Source: DATNIC01 sp035604635 (GTDB taxonomy: Bacteria > Vulcanimicrobiota > Vulcanimicrobiia > Vulcanimicrobiales > Vulcanimicrobiaceae). Taken from it: a stretch of 6,636 nt of DNA. Shown one piece after another: positions 1-5,033 of the stretch. The first letter of the stretch is position 1. Each line of letters begins with the position of its first letter. Made by a program: the position numbers and the translations under genes. The notes under the pieces were generated by a model that saw only the letters and a list, made by a program, of their open reading frames with translations, was not told the origin of the DNA and ran no database searches. The DNA lies in the NCBI GenBank assembly GCA_035604635.1, contig DATNIC010000037.1, forward strand, positions 1 through 6,636. The letters are read 5' to 3'.

Positions 1-2
1 TT

Positions 3-557
3 TGGATTGCCGCGATTGCGACGCCGGCATCCTTCGAGATGGCGGGGCGCCTCGGTCACGCCGTGATGGCGATCCCGATGGGCGGAGCAGACATGAAGCA
101 CTTGCTCGACACCTATCGCAATGCATGGCGCGCGGCGGGCCATCCGGGAAACGGGCGGATCATGCTTGCATTTCACATGTTCTGTGACGAGGACCCGAAG
201 GAAGCCGCGCGGATCGCGCGCGAGCCCCTCAATCGATACCTGAAAGCGCTCGTCGAGGCGGCTGGTCATTGGGTGACGGGGACAAAGTCCAAAGACTACG
301 TGGGCTACGACAAGATCATCGCGAAACTGCGCGAGGACACGTTCGAGTCGCAGGTCGCGCTGGGCGGCGCGCTCGTGGGGACGCCCCGGATGATCCTCGA
401 GCAGCTCCGCTCGTATAGTGAGAAAATCGGCGGCTTCGATATTGCGTCGCTGCAGGTGAATTTCTTCGACATTCCGTTCGAACCCGCGCGGAAGTCGATG
501 GAGCTTTTCGCCCGCGAGGTCATTCCGAACGTCGGCGCGCTTGCGGTCGCCACGTGA
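3..557 (+). CDS. Luciferase-like (LLM) flavin-dependent oxidoreductase, C-terminal part
   Basis: The reading frame is open from the first base, so the gene begins upstream and only its last 184 codons are here. The visible part starts WIAAIATPASFEMAGRLGH, which matches the late beta-barrel segment of bacterial luciferase-like monooxygenases where the enzyme scans for an Ala-Gly-Arg-Leu-Gly helix. It ends with the family's typical tail: a VGTPRMILEQLRSY helix, a GGFDIASLQVNF strand and a final SMELFAREVIPN helix. Such enzymes use reduced flavin and O2 to hydroxylate or oxidise small organic molecules and usually need a separate flavin reductase, which is not seen here. It lies 31 bases before a ring-cleavage dioxygenase gene, so a role in hydroxylating an aromatic or heteroaromatic substrate is a reasonable inference. 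The internal ATG at 39 is not the start, because family-like sequence continues upstream of it. The family call is firm; the substrate is unknown. Confidence 0.85.
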   Translation, partial: WIAAIATPASFEMAGRLGHAVMAIPMGGADMKHLLDTYRNAWRAAGHPGNGRIMLAFHMFCDEDPKEAARIAREPLNRYLKALVEAAGHWVTGTKSKDYVGYDKIIAKLREDTFESQVALGGALVGTPRMILEQLRSYSEKIGGFDIASLQVNFFDIPFEPARKSMELFAREVIPNVGALAVAT

Positions 558-588
558 ACGTTCTACGCTTCTCGAAAGCGAGGCCCCG

Positions 589-1536
589 ATGATTGCCAAC
601 GAAACGCTCGAAGAACTCCGTCACGATGCGCGGTCGTGCGAAGCCGATCCGTTGTGGATGGCGTATGAGAGCGTCAGCCCGTCCGATCCAACGCCGAAAG
701 CGACGCCGTGGGTCTGGTCCTATCGTGACCTCCGCCCGTTGCTCGATCGGGCGGGGCGCCTCATCGGGACGGATAAAGCGGAACGGCGCGTCCTCATGCT
801 CACCAACCCGGGTATCGGGAAGATCCCGTACACGACGGATACGCTGTTTGCGGGCCTGCAGCACATCCTTCCGGGCGAGGTCGCGCGCGCTCATCGTCAC
901 GTAGCGTTCGCGCTGCGGTTCATCATCGAAGGCGAGCGGGGCTTCACCGCGGTCGGCGGGGAGAAGGTGACGATGTATCCCGGCGACGTCATCTTGACGC
1001 CCAATTGGGAGTATCACGATCACGGGAACGAATCGCAAGGACCGATCGTGTGGCTGGATGGACTCGATATTCCGATCTATCAGGCTTTCCCCGTGCACTT
1101 CACCCGGCGCTATTCGCAAGCGCGCTATCCATCGAAGCCCGCACCGGAGCATTCGCGGCTGCAGTACCCTTGGAGCGAGATGCAGGCAAAGCTCGACGCC
1201 GCTCCAGGGCCGTTTGCAGCGATCGAATACCGGCATCGCCAAACCGGCGGGCCGATTTCGCTGACCTTGGGCGCGCAGGCCGAACGCGTCGATCGTGGAG
1301 CCCGTTCTCCGCGCCGGCGCCAAACGGCTAGCTGCGTGTATCACGTTCGCTCGGGACGAGGCCGGACGCAGGTCGGTGATGTCGTCCTCGAGTGGGCGGA
1401 GCACGATACCTTTGCCGTCCCCGCCTGGACGGCGTTCGAGCACGAGAACGCAGGCAACGAAACTGTTTATTTGTTCCGGTATGATGACGCGCCCGTGTTG
1501 AAAGCGATCGGCGCGTACCGCGAGGAAGGCGAATAA
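589..1536 (+). CDS. Gentisate 1,2-dioxygenase-like bicupin ring-cleavage dioxygenase
   Basis: The predicted protein has 315 residues, somewhat short for the gentisate/salicylate/1-hydroxy-2-naphthoate dioxygenase family (commonly about 340-370). The first cupin holds HILPGEVARAHRH (residues 92-104) and NWEYHDHGN (139-147). H102, H104 and H143 occupy the places of the three Fe(II)-binding histidines of E. coli-type gentisate dioxygenase. The second cupin (about 222-298) keeps the family pattern CVYHVRSGRGRTQ, FAVPAW, HEN and YDDAPVL, but has Arg-Arg-Arg (242-244) where a metal-binding His-x-His would be, so it is probably structural. Enzymes of this family insert both O2 atoms next to a carboxylate-bearing carbon of a hydroxylated ring, in the cytoplasm. 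The ATG at 589 was chosen because it has GCGAGG five bases upstream and gives the normal N-terminus (ANETLEELR). A TTG at 541 would overlap the upstream gene. The family is well supported; gentisate itself as substrate is not proven. Confidence 0.85.
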   Translation: MIANETLEELRHDARSCEADPLWMAYESVSPSDPTPKATPWVWSYRDLRPLLDRAGRLIGTDKAERRVLMLTNPGIGKIPYTTDTLFAGLQHILPGEVARAHRHVAFALRFIIEGERGFTAVGGEKVTMYPGDVILTPNWEYHDHGNESQGPIVWLDGLDIPIYQAFPVHFTRRYSQARYPSKPAPEHSRLQYPWSEMQAKLDAAPGPFAAIEYRHRQTGGPISLTLGAQAERVDRGARSPRRRQTASCVYHVRSGRGRTQVGDVVLEWAEHDTFAVPAWTAFEHENAGNETVYLFRYDDAPVLKAIGAYREEGE

Positions 1537-1541
1537 CTGCA

Positions 1542-2549
1542 ATGGCAAAGATCGTCGCAGGAATAGCTACGGTGCACAGCCCGCACGTCAGTACGCTTCC
1601 CGAGCAATGGGATCTGCACGCGCAACGCGACCGGAACAATCCCGATATCGACTTCGAAGGCTTAGCCAGGGCGGCACGGCCCGAGATCCATGCGGAACTG
1701 GCGTCAGAGGTCTATCGAAACAAGTACGATCGCTGCAACCGTGCGATCGACGAGCTCAGCAGCGCGTTGCTCGAAGCGAAACCGGATGTCGTCGTCATCA
1801 TCGGTGACGATCAGCATGAGATGTTCCTCAACGATTGTATCCCGGCATTTGCCATTTTCCGCGGCGAAGAGATCCTGGACATCCCGGAGGATCTGGCCAC
1901 GATGGACCCGTCGATTCGGGCTGCCGATTGGGCGCGACACGTCAGGGGCGGCGAGGCATATCCGTGCGACGCGGAGCTTGGCCGGCACCTGACCGCGCAG
2001 CTCTCCCAGGCCGATTTCGACGTCGCACAGCTGAGCCGGCAAGGCGAGGGCCGCGGGATCGGGCACGCGTTCAGCTTCATACGCATCAGGCTTATGAGGG
2101 AGCATCTCATTCCGATGGTCCCGATTTTTGTCAATTGCTTCTATCCGCCTAATCAGCCCACGCCCGCACGATGCTACGCGTTCGGTAAGGCACTCGGACG
2201 AGCAATCGAATCGTGGGATCCGAACAAGCGCGTCGCGATCGCGGCATCAGGGGGATTATCCCACTTCGTGATCGACGAAACGCTCGACTATCAAGTCATT
2301 CGCGGCTTGATCGAGAAACGAGCCGACATTCTCACGCAGCTACCGGTCGAAAAGCTCGTCTCGGGGACATCGGAAATCCGGAACTGGATCGTCGCGGCGG
2401 CGGCGCTCGAAGCGTTCGACATGGAACTGGTCGATTATACCGCAGCATACCGTTCGGCCGCTGGAACGGGCTGCGGAATGGGATTTGCGCGTTGGAATGC
2501 CGTTTCGGCGAGCGCGGAGAAAGGCCGGCTGCAAAGCTCTATCGCCTAG
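1542..2549 (+). CDS. LigB-type class III extradiol dioxygenase catalytic subunit
   Basis: This 335-residue protein belongs to the LigB superfamily of Fe(II) extradiol dioxygenases (protocatechuate 4,5-dioxygenase beta chain, gallate, DHPP and related enzymes). By comparison with LigB, candidate iron ligands are H12 (TVHSPH), H92 (VVVIIGDDQHEMF) and E278 (GTSEIRNW). H241 in AASGGLSHF matches the acid-base catalyst and H175 (GIGHAF) another active-site histidine. The strand IPAFAIF, the YPPNQPTPARCYAFG segment and the end GTGCGMGFARW are typical. No small LigA-like alpha subunit is visible downstream or fused at the end, so it may be a one-component enzyme or have a distant partner. The start codon lies five bases after the stop of the bicupin gene, with GAGGAAGG at 1522-1529 inside that gene as a somewhat distant ribosome-binding site, so the two are very likely co-transcribed. 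Ring opening of a catecholic or aminophenolic substrate is the likely reaction; the exact substrate is unknown. Confidence 0.85.
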   Translation: MAKIVAGIATVHSPHVSTLPEQWDLHAQRDRNNPDIDFEGLARAARPEIHAELASEVYRNKYDRCNRAIDELSSALLEAKPDVVVIIGDDQHEMFLNDCIPAFAIFRGEEILDIPEDLATMDPSIRAADWARHVRGGEAYPCDAELGRHLTAQLSQADFDVAQLSRQGEGRGIGHAFSFIRIRLMREHLIPMVPIFVNCFYPPNQPTPARCYAFGKALGRAIESWDPNKRVAIAASGGLSHFVIDETLDYQVIRGLIEKRADILTQLPVEKLVSGTSEIRNWIVAAAALEAFDMELVDYTAAYRSAAGTGCGMGFARWNAVSASAEKGRLQSSIA

Positions 2550-2565
2550 CCAGCGCTCGACAAAC

Positions 2566-2570
2566 GGAGG
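2566..2570 (+). promoter_or_regulatory. Ribosome binding site for the HbpS-like gene
   Basis: ACGGAGG ends five bases before the ATG at 2576. It fixes the start of the HbpS-like gene, whose frame is open far upstream into the dioxygenase gene. Confidence 0.7.
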
Positions 2571-2575
2571 TCCTT

Positions 2576-3070
2576 ATGATCCGCATCGGTGTCGCCGCCG
2601 TCCTTGCTGCCGTTTTTCTCACGTCGCCGAGCTTCGCCGCCGACATCGTCACCGTCCATCGCCTCTCGGCTGCCCTCGCGGGAGAAGCCGTGATGGCGGC
2701 GGTCGCGACGTGCGCGCAGCAGGGCTATAGCGTCACCGCCGTCGTTGTCGATACCGACGGCGTGCAGCAGGCGACCCTGCGCGGCGATACGGCCGCGATC
2801 CACACGATGGAGGCGGCCTATGACAAGGCGTATACCTCGATGACGTCGCGCGTCGACACGCTCGCGCTGGTGGAACGTCAGAAAGCGGGGACTCTGCCGC
2901 CCGTGATGCTGCGCCCGCTCGATCACTTGCTCGTCGGACAGGGCGGACTCGTCATCAAGATCGGCAACGAGACCGTCAGCGCGATCGGAGTCAGCGGTGG
3001 ACCGGGCGGCGACAAAGACGAGGCCTGCGCACGTGCGGGCCTCGAGCGGATTCGCAGCCGGCTGAACTAG
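2576..3070 (+). CDS. Exported GlcG/HbpS-family (DUF336) heme-binding-like protein
   Basis: The 164-residue product opens with a clear signal peptide: MIRIGVAAVLAAVFLTSPSFA, cleaved probably after Ala21 or Ala22. There is no lipobox cysteine, so a soluble extracytoplasmic protein is expected. The mature part follows the GlcG/HbpS fold: an N-terminal helix (LSAALAGEAVMAAVATCAQQ), the strand VTAVVVDTDGV (53-63), a helix with AAYDKAYTS, the loop PPVMLRPLDHLLVGQGGLVI, and the hallmark AIGVSGGPGGDKDEACARAGL (about 137-156). Relatives include HbpS of Streptomyces, a secreted heme-binding and redox-sensing protein, and GlcG of glycolate operons. Members also often sit beside oxidoreductase genes without known function. 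The gene starts 26 bases after the extradiol dioxygenase stop and has its own strong ribosome-binding site, so it is probably the last gene of the catabolic operon. Heme or small-ligand binding is inferred from the family and was not seen directly. Confidence 0.82.
   Translation: MIRIGVAAVLAAVFLTSPSFAADIVTVHRLSAALAGEAVMAAVATCAQQGYSVTAVVVDTDGVQQATLRGDTAAIHTMEAAYDKAYTSMTSRVDTLALVERQKAGTLPPVMLRPLDHLLVGQGGLVIKIGNETVSAIGVSGGPGGDKDEACARAGLERIRSRLN
3020..3043. repeat. Inverted repeat (potential hairpin) inside the 3' end of the HbpS-like gene
   Basis: GAGGCCTGC (3020-3028) pairs with GCGGGCCTC (3035-3043) over nine positions, one of them G-U, around a six-base loop. It lies 25 bases before the stop codon. 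No T-run follows, so a classic intrinsic terminator is not shown. It may simply reflect codons for the conserved EACARAGLE segment. Confidence 0.4.
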
Positions 3071-3517
3071 CTACTGATCCAGACGCGCGAGACGGACGTC
3101 GAACGGCGCTCCGATGAGCGGCTGGATCGTTTCGCGGAAGCGCACCGTCGTCGGCGTGCCGAGATGCGCGTCGTATGCCGCACGGTCGCGCCAAGTCTCG
3201 AGCATGATGAAGTGATTGGCCTGGGCAGCCTCTTGCAGAACCTCAAAGCGCACGGCGCCGGGTTCCCTGCGGCTGTCGACGGCATATTGCTGCAACGCCT
3301 TCTCGCCTGCGGCAGCGTTGCGCGGCGTGAAGTCGACGTGCGTTACGACGTACACGGGGCCGGCAGGCGCCGGACTTTGGGCGACGGTCCTAGCGGGGAC
3401 GACAAAAAGGACCGAGGCGATCGACACTGCGATGAAAGCGACTCGCATCATACCGTGGACGATTTTGTCCATTTGAAGCATCGCCTTCATGACTCTGTAC
3501 GGGGTGATCGTTTGCAT
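3071..3517 (-). CDS. Exported or membrane-anchored ABM-domain (antibiotic biosynthesis monooxygenase-like) protein
   Basis: The predicted protein has 148 residues. Residues 56-146 (VYVVTHVDFTPRN to FDVRLARLDQ) form a dimeric alpha-beta barrel ABM domain. Visible hallmarks are the first strand YVVTHVDF, a helix GEKALQQYAVDSRREPGAVRFEVLQ, the strand HFIMLETWRDRAAYDAHLGTP, and the end helix FRETIQPLIG. Members oxidise quinol-like molecules without cofactors, degrade heme, or have no known activity. Unusually, the domain is preceded by about 46 residues with a hydrophobic stretch (AFIAVSIASVLFVV, 27-40) and then PARTVAQSPAPAG. This looks like a long signal peptide or anchor. The ATG was chosen because AGAGGAGA lies just upstream on the minus strand; M16 or M24 could give a shorter, more standard signal peptide. 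It begins 40 bases after the MoaD-like gene on the same strand, so it probably shares that transcript. Its stop codon directly abuts that of the convergent HbpS-like gene. Confidence 0.78.
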   Translation of the reverse strand: MQTITPYRVMKAMLQMDKIVHGMMRVAFIAVSIASVLFVVPARTVAQSPAPAGPVYVVTHVDFTPRNAAAGEKALQQYAVDSRREPGAVRFEVLQEAAQANHFIMLETWRDRAAYDAHLGTPTTVRFRETIQPLIGAPFDVRLARLDQ

Positions 3518-3557
3518 ATCGTTCTCCTCTTCGTATGTTCGGTTGACGGTGCTCTTG

Positions 3558-3854
3558 TCAGCCGCCGGCCATGGCTCCCACCACGAGAAGGGGTTCAGCC
3601 CCCGCCGCGACCGCTTCGGGCAGCGGAGCGTCCGGAAGTTCGTGTGACAGATCCTGCGCGCAGGCAAAGAACCTCACGAACGCTCGGCGCTTTTGCGTGA
3701 CGTGGTCGCGCATCGTCCCACGCAGCACCGGGTACCGGGCCTCAAGGGCGTCGAGGACCGTGCGCTGCGTCGCCTGACCCTCAACGTCAATTTGCACCTC
3801 TCCGCTTACTCTCGCGAGCGTTCGCAGATGCGCGGGGAGGACTACGCGGATCAT
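3558..3854 (-). CDS. MoaD/ThiS-like ubiquitin-fold small protein with C-terminal Gly-Gly
   Basis: This 98-residue protein begins MIRVVLPAHLRTLARV, the first strand and loop of the beta-grasp sulfur carriers. It continues with VQIDVEG, a helix TVLDALEARYPVLRGTM, the RAFVRFFACAQDLSH segment, and ends LLVVGAMAGG. The terminal Gly-Gly is the feature that E1-like enzymes adenylate in MoaD, ThiS and related proteins to make a thiocarboxylate or conjugate. The start is fixed by a four-base ATGA overlap with the stop of the upstream propeller gene, which indicates translational coupling. The frame stays open to 3977, but that extension only shadows the other gene. No MoaE, MoeB, ThiF, JAB protease or molybdenum or tungsten enzyme gene is in view, so this is probably not the housekeeping molybdopterin MoaD. 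The family is well supported; the partner and role are unknown. Confidence 0.85.
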   Translation of the reverse strand: MIRVVLPAHLRTLARVSGEVQIDVEGQATQRTVLDALEARYPVLRGTMRDHVTQKRRAFVRFFACAQDLSHELPDAPLPEAVAAGAEPLLVVGAMAGG

Positions 3855-4966
3855 GGCAGCGTCTGCACCTCGACGGACAGCACCGAGGGGAGATCTCGTA
3901 CGATCGGTGCCCAACTGTCTCCGGCATCGGCCGAGGCGTACACTTGTCCGCCGGTCGTACCGAAGTACACGCCGCACGCATCCAGCGAATCGACCGCCAT
4001 CGCGTCGCGCAAGACGTTGACGTAGCAGTTACTTTGGGGGAGACCCTTCGTGAGCGCCTCCCATTCGTTTCCGCCCTTCCGGCTGCGGTAGACGCGCAGC
4101 TTGCCGTCGAGCGGAAAATGTTCGGAGTCGCTTTTGATCGGTACGACGTAGATCGTGTCCGGCTCGTGCGCATGGACGTCGATCGGGAACCCGAAGTCGG
4201 TCGGCAAGTTCCCGCTGACCTCGCGCCACGATTCGCCGGCGTCATCACTGCGCATGACGTCCCAATGTTTCTGCATGAACAGCACGCCCGGACGTGAGGG
4301 GTGCATCGCGATGCGGTGGACGCAGTGGCCGACCTCGGCGGTCGGATCCGGAAGCTGTTCGGATTTCAGCCCCCGGTTGATCGGATGCCACGTTTTGCCG
4401 CCGTCATCGGTCCGGAATGCGCCCGCGGCGGAAATCGCAATGAAGATTCGCTCGGCATTACTGGGATCCAACAGGATCGTGTGCAGACACATCCCGCCGG
4501 CGCCCGGCTGCCAGCGGGGCCCCGATCCGTGGCCGCGCAGTCCGGAGAGCTCGTGCCACGTTTGCCCGCCGTCCGTCGTGCGAAACAACGCGGCGTCTTC
4601 AACACCGGCATAGACGGTGTCCGGATCAGTCAGCGATGGCTCCAGATGCCAGACGCGTGCGAACTCCCATGGGTGCGGCGTACCGTCGTACCACTGATGC
4701 GTCCCCGGAACGCCGTCGTACGCGAACGCGTTGCCGACGGGTTCCCATGTCTTGCCACCGTCGTTCGAGCGCTGGATCTGTTGCCCGAACCACCCGCTGG
4801 ACTGCGATGCAAAGATCCGATTCGGATCGGCCGGAGAAGCCTTGAGATGGTAGATCTCCCAGCCCGCAAAGTGCGGACCGGCGACGTCCCATCGTTCGCG
4901 CTTCCCATCCGCCGTCAAAACGAAAGCGCCTTTGCGTGTACCGACGAGGACCCGTACCCCACTCAT
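3851..4966 (-). CDS. BNR/Asp-box repeat beta-propeller protein (sialidase- or sortilin-like fold)
   Basis: The protein has 371 residues and no signal peptide (it starts MSGVRVLVGTRKGAFVL), so it should be cytoplasmic. It carries a series of Asp-box (BNR) motifs of the form S/T-x-D-x-G-x-T/S-W: SNDGGKTW at 67-74, TTDGGQTW at 130-137, TDDGGKTW at 186-193, SDDAGESW at 240-247 and SADAGDSW at 345-352. A degenerate SRKGGNEW lies at 295-302. The spacing of about 55 residues fits a six- or seven-bladed propeller. Between the boxes recur strands such as RIFIAIS, TIYVVPI and GVYFGTTGG. Proteins like this are often labelled sialidase or glycosyl hydrolase, but the Asp-box marks a fold and not an activity; I did not identify a catalytic sialidase set (arginine triad, Tyr/Glu pair). 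The start is secure, with TAAGGAGGT seven bases upstream. It overlaps the MoaD-like gene by four bases, so the two products are probably needed together. Confidence 0.82.
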   Translation of the reverse strand: MSGVRVLVGTRKGAFVLTADGKRERWDVAGPHFAGWEIYHLKASPADPNRIFASQSSGWFGQQIQRSNDGGKTWEPVGNAFAYDGVPGTHQWYDGTPHPWEFARVWHLEPSLTDPDTVYAGVEDAALFRTTDGGQTWHELSGLRGHGSGPRWQPGAGGMCLHTILLDPSNAERIFIAISAAGAFRTDDGGKTWHPINRGLKSEQLPDPTAEVGHCVHRIAMHPSRPGVLFMQKHWDVMRSDDAGESWREVSGNLPTDFGFPIDVHAHEPDTIYVVPIKSDSEHFPLDGKLRVYRSRKGGNEWEALTKGLPQSNCYVNVLRDAMAVDSLDACGVYFGTTGGQVYASADAGDSWAPIVRDLPSVLSVEVQTLP

Positions 4967-5033
4967 GTTCCGAACCTCCTTAATAGCGCACCGTCGGGGA
5001 AGAACATTGTACGCCGTGACGGAACCTCATTTC
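4967..5033. promoter_or_regulatory. Divergent intergenic region, likely back-to-back promoters
   Basis: These 67 bases separate the leftward propeller operon from the rightward solute-binding-protein operon, so both promoters should lie here or reach into the coding starts. On the minus strand TACAAT (complement of 5006-5011) resembles a -10 box 39 bases before the propeller ATG. No convincing -35 box sits 16-18 bases upstream of it. No -10/-35 pair was evident on the plus strand. No clear operator palindrome was found. Confidence 0.35.
4974..4982 (-). promoter_or_regulatory. Near-consensus ribosome binding site for the propeller gene
   Basis: On the minus strand this reads TAAGGAGGT, a near-complete complement to the 3' end of 16S rRNA, seven bases before the ATG. 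It is the strongest Shine-Dalgarno match noticed in the window and settles the start of the propeller gene. Confidence 0.8.

Noticed and set aside
541..588. Upstream TTG start for the bicupin gene
   Set aside because: It would overlap the flavin oxidoreductase stop and adds an Arg-rich segment unlike the family. The ATG at 589 has a ribosome-binding site.
520..1548. Minus-strand open frame of about 340 codons across the bicupin gene
   Set aside because: It is the antisense of a gene with clear cupin motifs and shows no recognisable domain. Long antisense frames are common in GC-rich DNA.
2235..2242. GCGATCGC octamer, the cyanobacterial HIP1 sequence
   Set aside because: I noticed only this one copy, inside coding sequence for Ala-Ile-Ala. 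Related GCGATCG strings are Ala-Ile codon pairs. It is no evidence for a cyanobacterium.
2213..2575. N-terminal extension of the HbpS-like frame into the dioxygenase gene
   Set aside because: The GGAGG at 2566-2570 and the signal peptide beginning at 2576 define the start. The upstream part is a shadow frame.
3518..3667. N-terminal extension of the ABM gene by 50 codons
   Set aside because: It overlaps the MoaD-like gene and lacks a ribosome-binding site. AGAGGAGA supports the ATG at 3517.
3558..3854. Calling the small protein housekeeping MoaD (molybdopterin synthase small subunit)
   Set aside because: There is no MoaE or other molybdopterin gene nearby. It is longer than typical MoaD and is coupled to a propeller gene instead.
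3851..4966. Calling the propeller protein a sialidase
   Set aside because: Asp-boxes occur in many non-enzymatic propellers. No arginine triad or signal peptide was recognised.
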